A stretch of 64,000 nucleotides of DNA from JBHGXV01 sp041920505 (GCA_041920505.1 JBHGXV010000025.1:1-64000); one strand, 5' to 3'; positions 17,815 through 25,518 are shown, counted from the first letter of the stretch. The notes: generated by a model from the letters alone, not told the origin. Program-made: numbers and translations.

Positions 17815-17817
17815 ATT
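17789..17817 (+). promoter_or_regulatory. dps promoter with PerR-like box
   Basis: A -35 TTGACA (17789-17794) is followed after about 17 bp by an A/T-rich -10 (TAAATT or TTAAAT, 17811-17817). Between them, TTATAAT-A-AGTATTA (17799-17813) matches the PerR box TTATAAT-N-ATTATAA at 12 of 14 defined positions. PerR control of dps/mrgA is well known in Bacilli. The location, across the promoter spacer, suits repression relieved by peroxide. Confidence 0.6.
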
Positions 17818-17843
17818 AAAATTAATATAAAAAGGAGGGATTC

Positions 17844-18338
17844 ATGATGATGTTGGAAACCAATCCGATCGGCTTGTCCGAAGACACCGCCGCGTTGCTC
17901 TGTGAAGCGTTGAACAAGGATTTGGCCGGTTTGTACACGCTGTACCACCAAGTGAAAAAACACCACTGGATTGTGGAGGGGCCCAACTTCCGCGACGTGC
18001 ATTTGCTGCTTGACGAGTTGGCGGCCCATCTGCTCAAACGCGCCGACCAGGTAGCAGAGCGGATTACGGCACTGGGCGGCTATCCGGTGTCCACACCGGT
18101 TAAACAGCAGGAGATGGCGTGTTTTTCCGTGGAAGAGGAAGGCGTTTTTCCGTTGCGCACCATGCTTGCAAACGATCTGAACGCGTACGTGGCCCTGATC
18201 CGCCAGGTGCGCAGCCACGCCGCCCTCGCGTTGCAACACGGCGACTTCGGCACGCTGTACCTGTTGCAGGAGACCGTGGCCGACCTGGAAAACGACGCGC
18301 ATCACATCGACCACGTGCTGCAGCCGAGCACCTTGTAA
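17844..18338 (+). CDS. dps: Dps/MrgA-type DNA-protecting ferritin
   Basis: Codes for 164 aa of the Dps family, a dodecameric mini-ferritin that stores iron, consumes H2O2 and coats DNA. The ferroxidase signature is present: His41-Trp42 in KKHHWIVEGPNFRDVH, His53, and the DQVAERITALGG block with Asp68 and Glu72. Three adjacent ATG codons (17844, 17847, 17850) follow AAAAGGAGGG; the first or third may be used. Single gene with its own PerR-like promoter and terminator. Confidence 0.93.
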   Translation: MMMLETNPIGLSEDTAALLCEALNKDLAGLYTLYHQVKKHHWIVEGPNFRDVHLLLDELAAHLLKRADQVAERITALGGYPVSTPVKQQEMACFSVEEEGVFPLRTMLANDLNAYVALIRQVRSHAALALQHGDFGTLYLLQETVADLENDAHHIDHVLQPSTL

Positions 18339-18352
18339 AGGTGCGGTTTTTT
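18328..18352 (+). terminator. dps terminator overlapping its stop codon
   Basis: GCACCT (18328-18333) / AGGTGC (18339-18344) followed by GG and six T; the TAA stop of dps lies in the loop. Confidence 0.8.
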
Positions 18353-18455
18353 CACATCTTTTCCATAACTTTTCCGTAACGTTTTTACGTGTTCTCTCGT
18401 ATATTCAGATAGAATACGAGGTAGCCTGGTGAAAGAAAGAGAGGGACGTTGCGTT

Positions 18456-18572
18456 ATGGAAGAGCGTAAAAGAATCGGCCGCATCCTGTTGGTAACCGGT
18501 ACGTTCGGGTTCTTCGTCTTCACGATGGTCGTGATTACGGAAATCGTCCGTCTGTCCATCCATTCCCTCTGA
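18456..18572 (+). CDS. 38-residue single-helix membrane peptide
   Basis: A 38-aa frame from ATG 18456 to TGA 18572 begins MEERKRIGRILLV, has one membrane helix (about 10-33, TGTFGFFVFTMVVITEIV) and ends SIHSL. The basic N-terminus would stay in the cytosol. GAGAGGG lies about ten bases upstream. A TAGAAT hexamer (18410-18415) sits in an inverted repeat CTCGTAT/ATACGAG (18396-18420) some 40 bp before the gene, and a strong terminator follows at 18616-18655. Family unknown. Confidence 0.55.
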   Translation: MEERKRIGRILLVTGTFGFFVFTMVVITEIVRLSIHSL

Positions 18573-18615
18573 CTCCCCTGATGGCGAGAATGGAACCTGT
18601 ACATGATACAACGCG

Positions 18616-18655
18616 AAAAAGCAGCGATCCATCCCCCCGGATCGCTGCTTTTTTT
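18616..18655. terminator. Strong bidirectional-looking terminator
   Basis: GCAGCGATCC (18621-18630) / GGATCGCTGC (18639-18648) with five A before and seven T after. Confidence 0.85.
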
Positions 18656-18673
18656 CGACAAATTCCGACTTGT

Positions 18674-18793
18674 TGTGGATAAACCGAGTCGCTTCATCCA
18701 CAGCGAAATAGCTGGATTCGTGTTCGTTCAGGACAATTTGCCCACAGTCTGCTCACATGATACCCACATGATGTCCACATGGGCTGTGGATAT
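18674..18793 (+). promoter_or_regulatory. Cluster of DnaA boxes upstream of sda
   Basis: TGTGGATAA at 18674-18682 is a perfect DnaA box in reverse orientation. TCATCCACA (18694-18702) and TGTGGATAT (18785-18793) match 8 of 9. Weaker 7-of-9 copies are at 18738-18746, 18760-18768 and 18771-18779. In B. subtilis, DnaA activates sda so that sporulation waits for replication; the same logic is inferred here. Confidence 0.75.
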
Positions 18794-18801
18794 TGGAACG
18801 A

Positions 18802-18830
18802 TTGTTCGATCACAGTCCGCGTGCTACAAT
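18802..18830 (+). promoter_or_regulatory. Likely sda promoter
   Basis: TTGTTC (18802-18807), 17-bp spacer and TACAAT (18825-18830), 31 bp before the GTG start. The -35 is poor and lies 8 bp after the last DnaA box, as expected for a promoter that needs activation by DnaA. Confidence 0.5.
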
Positions 18831-18860
18831 GGACACATCTCGGTAGAAGGGGGGACAAAC

Positions 18861-19025
18861 GTGAAATACTTGAGCGATGAGTTGCTTTTGGAAGTATACC
18901 AACGTGCTGTCGGCCTCCAGTTGGATGCGGCGTTCATTGACTTGCTCTGTGAAGAAATCAAACGCCGGAACTTGATCGACTCTGTCACTAAACCCCTGAA
19001 ACTGGTGGAACGGCATACCGCGTAA
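18861..19025 (+). CDS. sda: Sda checkpoint inhibitor of sporulation histidine kinases
   Basis: Codes for 54 aa from GTG 18861 (GGGGGG six bases upstream). Residues 1-37 match Sda closely: KYLSDELLLEVYQRAV, then LDAAFIDLLCEEIKRRNL, the helical hairpin that binds the dimerisation domain of KinA and blocks phosphorelay entry. B. subtilis Sda is about 46-52 aa; the extra C-terminal residues here are not conserved. The DnaA boxes upstream link it to replication. Expressed alone, with a terminator at 19066. Confidence 0.92.
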   Translation: MKYLSDELLLEVYQRAVGLQLDAAFIDLLCEEIKRRNLIDSVTKPLKLVERHTA

Positions 19026-19065
19026 TCGCGGTTCCGTTGGCGGTTTCGCTGTGCTGGGTTATATT

Positions 19066-19110
19066 CGCCATCCGTCTCTCGGCTTTGAGAGCGGATGGCG
19101 TCTTGCTTTA
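19066..19110 (+). terminator. sda terminator
   Basis: CGCCATCCG (19066-19074) / CGGATGGCG (19092-19100), with inner TCTCTC/GAGAG pairing, followed by TCTTGCTTT. Confidence 0.65.
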
Positions 19111-19611
19111 CAGGGTGATCAGCTCAAACGCGGTGATCGCGTCAAGCGGCTCATCCCCGTTTACCAGTTGTTCGGGCAGGTAGAACAGCACCGGTCCGCG
19201 CTCGCGAATGGGCTTGCCGCTTTTGGCGAATTGCAGGATCGCCCGTTTCGCCTCCGCCAGCGGCAGGATCACCGCTTCGGCGTCTTCGCGGTGGATGCGC
19301 ACGTGGGTGGCCTGTGGTTTCGGCTGGGCGTTTTCCAAAAACGGCGCCAGTTTGATCCCGTAATCGCCTTCCAGCGCGCCGCGCAACGCGATCATGCTGG
19401 GGCGCTCCGACGGGGGAGTGGCTCCCTCCAAAAGTTCCTTGTCCCATTGCGCCCCCGTGCCTTTCAGGTAGTCGGTTTCTCCCGGCTCGGCGGCTGACGC
19501 TTCCGGTTGGTAGGTTCGCAGGTCGATTTTGCGGTCGTCGAAAATCCATACCCCCGGATCGAGCGTAATGGGATAGGTAACGGCGCCTTTGATGACGATG
19601 ACTTCTGCCAT
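19108..19611 (-). CDS. Conserved hypothetical protein
   Basis: Codes for 167 aa starting MAEVIVIKGAVTYPITLDPGVW, with AAGGAGG seven bases before this ATG (another ATG two codons upstream is too close to the site). It is soluble and acidic. Blocks such as WIFDDRKIDLRTY, SMIALRGALEGDYGI and GPVLFYLPEQLVNGDEPLD suggest a compact beta-rich N-terminus and a helical C-terminus. Similar Paenibacillus-type proteins exist in my memory under doubtful names. No motif supports a function. Confidence 0.6.
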   Translation of the reverse strand: MAEVIVIKGAVTYPITLDPGVWIFDDRKIDLRTYQPEASAAEPGETDYLKGTGAQWDKELLEGATPPSERPSMIALRGALEGDYGIKLAPFLENAQPKPQATHVRIHREDAEAVILPLAEAKRAILQFAKSGKPIRERGPVLFYLPEQLVNGDEPLDAITAFELITL

Positions 19612-19790
19612 GTTCATGCCTCCTTTGACTGCGCGCGGTTTCGTTCACCCGGACTGGTCCCATTGTACCGCACCCTTTGTCCAGAGGCAATCCGTGGCAT
19701 CACCGGCTGCGGATGTCTTCTCCTCTTTTCAAATGCCCAAGAATCGCGTACTATGGATGGTAAGGATGGAGGCAAACGGAGGGATAGGTT

Positions 19791-20087
19791 TTGACAGACG
19801 CTTGGATTCCCGATATGGTAAACAAAGCACTAGCGTTGCTGCGGGCCGATGCAGACAAGATATACAAACTGATTGACGTACAGATGGAAAACCTGACCAT
19901 GCCGCAGTGCCCTCTGTACGAGGAGGTGCTCGACACACAGATGTTCGGGCTCTCGCGCGAGATTGACTTTGCCGTCCGCCTGGGTCTGATCGAGGAAGAG
20001 ACGGGACGGGAGATCATGGACAGCCTGGAGCGGAAACTGGCCGATCTCCATGAATTATACAGAAAAAACGTAAGCGGAGGGAATTGA
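19791..20087 (+). CDS. ylaN: YlaN, iron-homeostasis partner of Fur (DUF1507)
   Basis: Codes for 98 aa with the nearly invariant YlaN core ENLTMPQCPLYEEVLDTQMF, then GLSREIDFAVRLGLIEE. The start is TTG 19791 after GGAGGGATAGGTT. YlaN proteins are small all-helical proteins needed under iron limitation; recent work in Bacillus and Staphylococcus describes binding to Fur. The stop codon lies in the loop of the terminator. In B. subtilis ylaN precedes ftsW, and ftsW lies nearby here too (23184). Confidence 0.93.
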   Translation: MTDAWIPDMVNKALALLRADADKIYKLIDVQMENLTMPQCPLYEEVLDTQMFGLSREIDFAVRLGLIEEETGREIMDSLERKLADLHELYRKNVSGGN

Positions 20088-20104
20088 CCCTCCGCTTCGT
20101 TTTT
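20072..20104. terminator. Terminator between ylaN and the antiporter gene
   Basis: AAGCGGAGGG (20072-20081) / CCCTCCGCTT (20088-20097) followed by CGTTTTT; an A-rich run precedes it, so it may also serve the convergent gene. Confidence 0.8.
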
Positions 20105-21146
20105 ACGCGAAGTAAAACGCCGTGCCGAGGATGAGGTAGACGGCGAGCAAGAGCACGCCTTCGTACCAGTTGGTGGCGCCGTCGCGCGAGATGGAGATGG
20201 CGATAAAGGTGCTGACGCCGATCGCGGTCAGTTCGTACGGGGTGAAGACGATGTTCATCGGCGGACCGAACAACAGGCTAACCAGGACCAGCGTCGGACC
20301 GACGAACAGGGCGATTTGCAGACTGGAGCCGATGGCGATCTCCACCGACGCGCCGATCCGGTTTTTCATCGCCAGCATAATGGCCGCGCTGTGTTCCGCC
20401 GCATTGCCGATGATGGCGATGACGAACGCCCCGACGAACAATTCCGACCAGCCGAACGCTTTGGTTACGTGCTCGACGCTGTGAACGAGCCACTCGGAGA
20501 CGACGGCGACGAATACCGTGGCCACCAAAAGCATCAGCACCGAGACGGATTTCGACCAGGCGGGCTCCTCCTCCTCCGGCTCGATGTCAGAGAGGAACTC
20601 CTTGTGGGTGATCATCGAGAACATCAGCCAGAGCCCGTAGGCGACGATCAGGATCACCGCGATGACGATGCTCAAGGTGTTGATTTCGCCGCTCGGCAGC
20701 CCCTTGATGAACATGGCGGGGATAAACAGGGCGATCAGCGCCAGCGTCATCAGAGAGGCGTTGTGTCCGGCCAGTCTGCCGTTAAACGTCTGTTCCTTGT
20801 ATTTCAGCCCGCCCATTAGCACGCTCAGTCCCAGCACCAGGAGCATGTTGCCGATGACCGAACCGGTGAGCGAGGCTTTTACCATGTCGAACAAGCCTTC
20901 TTTGACAAGGAAAAACGCGATAATCAGTTCGGCCGCGTTGCCAAACGTGGCGTTGAGAAATCCGCCGATCCGGTCTCCGGCGTAAAAAGCCACGCTTTCG
21001 GTCGCCTTGCCCAGCCACGCGGCGAGAAAGATCACGGCGAGCGAGGCGGTCGCGAATTTTACCAGCTCGTTTTCCACGAGATAGTGCGCGATTGCCGCCA
21101 GCAAAAAACTGCCGCCTACCAGGGAGAAAAACAATCGTTGGTTCAC
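20103..21146 (-). CDS. Calcium/proton antiporter (CaCA family, YfkE/ChaA-like)
   Basis: Codes for 347 aa with 11 or so membrane helices. The two inverted alpha-repeats are visible as GGFLNATFGNAAELIIAFF and VAIIGNAAEHSAAIMLAM, both with the GNAAE ion-coordinating Glu. An acidic cytosolic stretch (SDIEPEEEEPAW) separates the two halves, as in YfkE. It exports Ca2+ in exchange for protons. GTG 21146 is chosen as start: AGAGGTGA precedes it and the product begins VNQRLFFSLVGGSF, giving a family-typical length. An upstream ATG at 21233 lacks a ribosome site. Confidence 0.9.
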   Translation of the reverse strand: MNQRLFFSLVGGSFLLAAIAHYLVENELVKFATASLAVIFLAAWLGKATESVAFYAGDRIGGFLNATFGNAAELIIAFFLVKEGLFDMVKASLTGSVIGNMLLVLGLSVLMGGLKYKEQTFNGRLAGHNASLMTLALIALFIPAMFIKGLPSGEINTLSIVIAVILIVAYGLWLMFSMITHKEFLSDIEPEEEEPAWSKSVSVLMLLVATVFVAVVSEWLVHSVEHVTKAFGWSELFVGAFVIAIIGNAAEHSAAIMLAMKNRIGASVEIAIGSSLQIALFVGPTLVLVSLLFGPPMNIVFTPYELTAIGVSTFIAISISRDGATNWYEGVLLLAVYLILGTAFYFA

Positions 21147-21306
21147 TTCTGTCACCTCTGGAAATCTGTGTATTGCCAACAGTTTCAGTGTACCCAAAGC
21201 ACCCGCACTTGTCACTTGAAAAAGTGGCCGCACGCCGGGAATAGCGGCTGCGCGGGCGGGGAAGGGTAAAAACGCAAGCGATTTTTAGCACAGGAGGTGG
21301 CAGGCT

Positions 21307-21555
21307 TTGTCGCATCCGTATTTTTGCCCGGTTTGCAAGTCAAATCGCATGCGCTTTACGATTGTTCAGCAGGTTCCGCGATACGTGCGTCTCGATCCGC
21401 AGACGGGAAAGGTCGTGGCCGAACTGGAGGCGAAAGAGCTCGACACGTTCCACCAGCCGTATCGCGGCCAGCCGTATCTCGTGCAGTGCGGAATCTGCGG
21501 CACGATCGAAAGCGAAGAAAGGTTTGTCAAAATGGCTCAACACACGCTTCGCTGA
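21307..21555 (+). CDS. Small zinc-ribbon-like protein
   Basis: Codes for 82 aa from TTG 21307, with AGGAGGTGG eight bases upstream. Two CxxC pairs (FCPVCKSN at 7-10 and QCGICGT near 61-64) would form one zinc ribbon around a beta-rich middle (RFTIVQQVPRYVRLDP). A nucleic-acid or protein adaptor is typical of such ribbons, but I recognise no family. A weak GC-rich hairpin follows (21564-21584). Confidence 0.65.
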   Translation: MSHPYFCPVCKSNRMRFTIVQQVPRYVRLDPQTGKVVAELEAKELDTFHQPYRGQPYLVQCGICGTIESEERFVKMAQHTLR

Positions 21556-21599
21556 CCCTTCCCGGCGCGCCGTCACAGCGCGCCGCTTCGTTTGGTGCG

Positions 21600-21644
21600 A
21601 AAAAAACCGAAGCCGCGCCCGCCATAGAGGCAGGCGCGGTTCGG
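21600..21644 (-). terminator. sleB terminator
   Basis: On the minus strand, CCGAACCGCGCC pairs with GGGCGCGGCTTCGG and is followed by a run of T (seven A at 21600-21606 on the plus strand). Confidence 0.75.
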
Positions 21645-21653
21645 GAGGTTGGC

Positions 21654-22424
21654 CTAGCGACAGAATATATGTTTGCCGATCCGTTTGATTTGGGGTCGGC
21701 TCCAGATCCAGCTCGAAGTGGCCGTGGCCGGGTTGAAGTAATAGGTTGCGCCACCCGTTGGGTCCCAGCCGCGCAGGGCGTCTTTCACCGCCTTGCGCGC
21801 GGTTTCGTTGGGCTCAAGCCAGATCTGTCCGTCTGATACGGCGGTAAACGCCAACGGCTCAAAGATAACGCCAGCCGGGGTGCTGGGGAAGTTGGGGTTG
21901 CGAGTGCGATTGAGGATGACTGCCGCGATCGCCACCTGACCGATGTAGGGTTCCCCGCGGGCCTCGCCGTAGACGGCGTTGGCCATCAGCCGGATGTCGT
22001 TTTCGGAAAAGTTTCGGGTGTACATCGTGGTGATGCGCGCGGTGCGGGCAGGCGCGGCGGATGGTGCGCGCGCCGCCGGCGTGATCCCCAGTTCCTCCGC
22101 CGTCGGCCGGTAGTGCTTGGTCGCGTTGTACAGCTTCAGCTTGGTTTTCGGCCCGAGCACACCGTCAACGCGCAACCCGAACTCGTATTGGAAATTGCGC
22201 AATGCCCAATAGGTTCGCCAACTGAAGACGCCGTCCACCTTTCCTGTGTAAAAGCCCAACAGTTTGAGTCTGCCCTGCAGCTCCCGGACGTCTTTGCCTG
22301 AATCGCCCACGTGAACCAACCGATTGCTGAACGCCTCCGTCCGCGCCGGCACACTGGCCGTCACGGTGGCAATCGCCACAAGGATCGCGATGAAAAACAG
22401 TGTGGTTTTTTGCAGTCTTTGCAT
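21654..22424 (-). CDS. sleB: Spore cortex-lytic enzyme SleB
   Basis: Codes for 256 aa: a signal peptide (about 1-31), a PG_binding_1 domain (about 36-100, VHVGDSGKDVRELQGRLKLLG), an Ala/Pro linker and a hydrolase_2 catalytic domain (about 140-256) with the catalytic Glu154 in ANAVYGEARGEP. SleB is a lytic transglycosylase that opens muramic-lactam-containing cortex during germination. It normally needs YpeB for stability, but no ypeB gene is in the flanks here. Expected to be forespore-expressed; no clear sigma-G promoter was found. Confidence 0.93.
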   Translation of the reverse strand: MQRLQKTTLFFIAILVAIATVTASVPARTEAFSNRLVHVGDSGKDVRELQGRLKLLGFYTGKVDGVFSWRTYWALRNFQYEFGLRVDGVLGPKTKLKLYNATKHYRPTAEELGITPAARAPSAAPARTARITTMYTRNFSENDIRLMANAVYGEARGEPYIGQVAIAAVILNRTRNPNFPSTPAGVIFEPLAFTAVSDGQIWLEPNETARKAVKDALRGWDPTGGATYYFNPATATSSWIWSRPQIKRIGKHIFCR

Positions 22425-22772
22425 GGCTTGGCCTCCAATCTAAACTGTTTGCCTTTCGTTAGGGTGTCCGTTCTTCCAGTCTTTTAAGAGGAAAGGCAGG
22501 AGTAAAATATTGGATTGTTGGCTAATACTAACCTGAACAGACGCGATCGGTGAGCCGATTCATCCCAGGCCGCTTTCGAATCAATTGCGGCGATGACAGA
22601 CGGCTTCGGAAGCGAAACAGACCGGTCGACTTTGCCCGGCTGGGTGCCCCCGTTTCGACAAGAAATTGTGCTTCAAAGCCGTGCCTGGGCCCGGTATAAT
22701 AAAAGCAAAGTCGAATCGTGTACGAAATCGCGACCAGTCCGGTGTGACATGACAGGTGGGGGGTACACAAGT

Positions 22773-23114
22773 ATGGAGGACAAGAAGTACGGCGAGGTAA
22801 GGGTGGCAGATCATGTGGTGGCCGTTCTCGCGGGCATTGCCGCACAGGAGGTTCCCGGGATCGTGACGACGGCGAGCGGACTGTACGAGGATCTTGCCAA
22901 GCGGATGAGCGGAAAAAGTGCGGCCAAAGGCGTTCATGTGACGATTGCCGATGGAGAGACGACGATTGAAATGCGGGTGACCGTCCGGTACGGCACAAAA
23001 ATTCATCATGCCTGTCGGGCGTTGCAGGAAAAAGTGAAAGACGTCGTGGAATCCCTGACCGGGCTGCACGTCCAGCAGGTGCACGTTCGGGTCGACGGAG
23101 TGGAAATGGCGTAA
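22773..23114 (+). CDS. Asp23/Gls24-family protein
   Basis: Codes for 113 aa with the Asp23/DUF322 fold: GEVRVADHVVAVLAGIAAQEVPGI, VTIADGETTIEMRVTVRYG and LTGLHVQQVHVRVDGVEM. Family members associate with the envelope or envelope stress in Firmicutes; several are soluble cytosolic proteins of unknown role. GGTGGGGGG precedes the ATG by nine bases. A perfect TATAAT (22695-22700) lies about 70 bp upstream, though without a good -35. Single gene ended by the terminator at 23119. Confidence 0.85.
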   Translation: MEDKKYGEVRVADHVVAVLAGIAAQEVPGIVTTASGLYEDLAKRMSGKSAAKGVHVTIADGETTIEMRVTVRYGTKIHHACRALQEKVKDVVESLTGLHVQQVHVRVDGVEMA

Positions 23115-23118
23115 GCGA

Positions 23119-23166
23119 AAAGACCTCTTGCTGCGGCGGTTGTCCGCCGGGAAGAGGTCTTTTTTG
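23119..23166. terminator. Terminator between the Asp23 gene and ftsW
   Basis: AAGACCTCTT pairs with AAGAGGTCTT, with an inner GGCGG/CCGCC stem; six T follow on the right and an A run precedes on the left, so both convergent genes may use it. Confidence 0.85.
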
Positions 23167-23183
23167 GGTGATGGGCTTGTCTT

Positions 23184-24350
23184 TCAGGAACGGGCCTTGG
23201 CCAGTTCCAGCGCTTTTTGCCGGTTGATTTCGCGGGAGGCGCTCAAGAGGATGCCGGTCCCGATCATGCAGACCAACAGCGACGAGCCGCCGTAACTGAT
23301 GAACGGCAGCGGCACCCCGGTCAGCGGGATGCTGCCGGTCACTCCGCCGATGTTGATCAGGGCCTGCAAGGCGATCATGGTGACGATGCCGATGCCGGCC
23401 AGACTGGCGAACGTGTCTTTTGACTTGAGACAAATGTAGATGCCGCGCAGCAAAAACGCCAGATAGACCAGCAAAAAGATGGTGGTGCCGATAAAGCCGA
23501 ACTCTTCGCCAATCACAGAAAAGATAAAATCGGTGTGCGATTCCGGAAGATACAGGTATTTTTGGATGCTTTTTCCGAACCCTGAGCCGGAGATGCCACC
23601 CCGCGCCAGGGCGAAAAACGACTGCGACAGTTGCCATCCTTTTCCAAGGTGGTCGTCCCACGGATTCATGAACGCCGAAATCCGCGCCAGCGCGTGCTGT
23701 TTGGCCGTGATGTACACCATGAGGATCAGAGCGCCGGGCGGGACAGTCAACAAGAGCAGGTGGCGAATCACGGCTCCGCCGCAAATCAGCACCACGGCAG
23801 CGGTACCGGCGAGAATCACCGCCGTTCCCAGGTCAGGCTGCAGCGCGATCAGGATAAAGAAGATGCCGGTGACGACTACGGGCGGCAACAGCCCTGTCTT
23901 GAAGTCGCGGATCCGTTCGCCCTTTTTGGAAATGATCGCCGCTAGATAAAGAATCAGCCCCAGCTTGGCAAATTCAGAGGTCTGGAAATTGCCGAGGGGC
24001 CCCAGTTTGACCCATGAGCGCGCCCCTTTGATCTCCGGGGCGAGGCCGGGGATAAACACGATCAAGAGCAACAACAGGCTGACAAACCCGATCAGCAAAA
24101 AATGCTTGTTGTAAAACGAAAACGGAATGTTCATCGTGATCAGCATGGCGATGAAACCGATCGCCACCCAGATCAGTTGCTTTTTTACGAAATACAGCTC
24201 GTCCCCGCCGCAAATCCCGCAGCCTTTGGACGTAAAAATTCCGGCGTACGCGTAAATCGAACTGGAACTGATCACCATGGTAATGCCAAACCCGATGAGG
24301 AGCGCGGTGAGAAACAACAGCAGGAAGTCAGGTACCCCTCGCGTTTTCAT
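23184..24350 (-). CDS. ftsW: FtsW/SEDS peptidoglycan glycosyltransferase
   Basis: Codes for 388 aa with ten membrane helices of the SEDS family. Conserved blocks: RSWVKLGPLGNFQTSEFAKL, ALQPDLGTAVIL, FMNPWDDHLGKGWQLSQSFFAL, LPESHTDFIFSVIGEEFGFIG and the last-loop GVPLPFISYGGSSL. SEDS proteins polymerise lipid II with a partner class B PBP. FtsW is preferred over SpoVE/RodA because ylaN lies nearby, as in B. subtilis (ylaO = ftsW). The loop after helix 1 contains KGCGICGGDEL, an unusual Cys pair facing outside. Start after GGAGGTGATC. Confidence 0.88.
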   Translation of the reverse strand: MKTRGVPDFLLLFLTALLIGFGITMVISSSSIYAYAGIFTSKGCGICGGDELYFVKKQLIWVAIGFIAMLITMNIPFSFYNKHFLLIGFVSLLLLLIVFIPGLAPEIKGARSWVKLGPLGNFQTSEFAKLGLILYLAAIISKKGERIRDFKTGLLPPVVVTGIFFILIALQPDLGTAVILAGTAAVVLICGGAVIRHLLLLTVPPGALILMVYITAKQHALARISAFMNPWDDHLGKGWQLSQSFFALARGGISGSGFGKSIQKYLYLPESHTDFIFSVIGEEFGFIGTTIFLLVYLAFLLRGIYICLKSKDTFASLAGIGIVTMIALQALINIGGVTGSIPLTGVPLPFISYGGSSLLVCMIGTGILLSASREINRQKALELAKARS

Positions 24351-24425
24351 GGATGATCACCTCCACGTAGCTGAGACAAACGAGGCGGCAGGTCCTCTCT
24401 GTCATGTGTTCATGCTGTATGGTCA

Positions 24426-24770
24426 TCAGATGCTGGACAGTTTGTCTTTCAACTGGGAGAGTTTGCGCTTGGCGCTTTCTAACACCGCATCCGGAATCGG
24501 AGCGTCGTAGTCGAGGCCGTGCGGGAAGAGGTGTTTGCCCATGAACGGCTCCTCCAGTTTGAGCAGGGCGTGCGGGTCCTCCAGTTTGCCCTGGATCGCG
24601 TTGGCTTGCACGCGCAGGTAGTAGATCGTTCCTTTATCGTCGAATTTGAAATCGTATGTAGCGTGATTGTAATCCCAAGCCCAGCGAACGAACCCCAACT
24701 CGTCCATGACGTGGTCCAGTTCGGCCAGGTGCACTTCCTTGTTTCCGATTCCCGTCTCTTTAATGACCAT
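24426..24770 (-). CDS. yugN: YugN-like protein
   Basis: Codes for 114 aa. Matches the YugN family: MVIKETGIGNKEVHLAELDHVM, WDYNHATYDFKF, YYLRVQANAIQG, GKHLFPHGLDYDAPIPD. Soluble, alpha/beta, function unknown. AAGGAGG precedes the ATG. A candidate promoter on the minus strand, TTGCAC - 17 bp - TATCAT, lies at 24805-24833. Confidence 0.88.
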   Translation of the reverse strand: MVIKETGIGNKEVHLAELDHVMDELGFVRWAWDYNHATYDFKFDDKGTIYYLRVQANAIQGKLEDPHALLKLEEPFMGKHLFPHGLDYDAPIPDAVLESAKRKLSQLKDKLSSI

Positions 24771-24949
24771 CAGTTTTCCTCCTTACGGATAATTCACTCT
24801 TCTAATGATAGTCGGTTTTTGGGGCAAGTGCAATGAAGATGCGGAAATTGTTTACAAGCCGTCACGAATGAAAGGCCCCCGCGAGCGCGTGAATCAAAAG
24901 CGGCGACTGCGGGGAGACTACGGATTGTCACGAGGAAGGAGGAGAACAG

Positions 24950-25393
24950 ATGGCAAAGAACGAAAATCGCACGCTGAGCGATATTATGACAAAAGATCTG
25001 GCGACGGTGACCTTAAAAGACAACGTGTATGAAGTCGCTGTCAAAATGCGCGACTGGAACGTGGGAATTATCCCGGTGGTCGACGAGAAAAACGACGTCA
25101 TCGGGATCATCACCGACCGCGACATCGTCATCCGCGGCATCGCCGAGAAGCGCGAAGGCTCCGCGAAGGTGGAAGAGGTTATGACTCGCGACGCGATTCT
25201 CGGCCGTCCGGAGATGACTGTCGACGAGGCGGCCAAACTCATGGCCAAACACCAGATTCGCCGCCTGCCGGTGGTGGAAAACGGCAAACTGGTGGGGATC
25301 GTGGCCTTGGGCGACATGGCGGTCCGCGAGGTGCACCATGACGAGGCGAGCGAAGCCTTGTACGAAATCTCCGAACCGGCTTCGCGCCACTAG
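24950..25393 (+). CDS. Two-CBS-domain protein
   Basis: Codes for 147 aa consisting of two CBS domains (about 8-65 and 74-130), each with the GIIT/GIVAxxD-type end: GIIPVVDEKNDVIGIITDRDI and RRLPVVENGKLVGIVALGDMA. Such a Bateman module binds adenine nucleotides or similar ligands and usually acts as a sensor. No effector domain is attached and the neighbours give no partner. Preceded by GGAAGGAGGAG. B. subtilis YhcV/YkuL are comparable stand-alone proteins. Confidence 0.88.
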   Translation: MAKNENRTLSDIMTKDLATVTLKDNVYEVAVKMRDWNVGIIPVVDEKNDVIGIITDRDIVIRGIAEKREGSAKVEEVMTRDAILGRPEMTVDEAAKLMAKHQIRRLPVVENGKLVGIVALGDMAVREVHHDEASEALYEISEPASRH

Positions 25394-25404
25394 CCACCCG
25401 TTTT

Positions 25405-25436
25405 GCGACCTGATCCCAGGTCGCGTTTTCTTTTTT
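25405..25436 (+). terminator. Terminator of the CBS gene
   Basis: GCGACCTG (25405-25412) / CAGGTCGC (25417-25424), then GTTTTCTTTTTT. Confidence 0.85.
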
Positions 25437-25447
25437 ATGGCGATTCC

Positions 25448-25478
25448 TTTACCTTGACGTAACGGAAAGGTTTAGAAT
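25448..25478 (+). promoter_or_regulatory. MerR-type promoter/operator
   Basis: TTTACC (-35, 25448-25453) and TAGAAT (-10, 25473-25478) are separated by 19 bp. A dyad ACCTT-N11-AAGGT (25451-25471), containing CTTGACGTAACGG, fills the spacer. The over-long spacer with a central dyad is the hallmark of MerR-activated promoters and suggests autoregulation of the gene at 25519. Confidence 0.6.
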
Positions 25479-25518
25479 AGGTACAGTTGGGAGGTCAGGA
25501 AAAGGAAGGGAATGCGCC

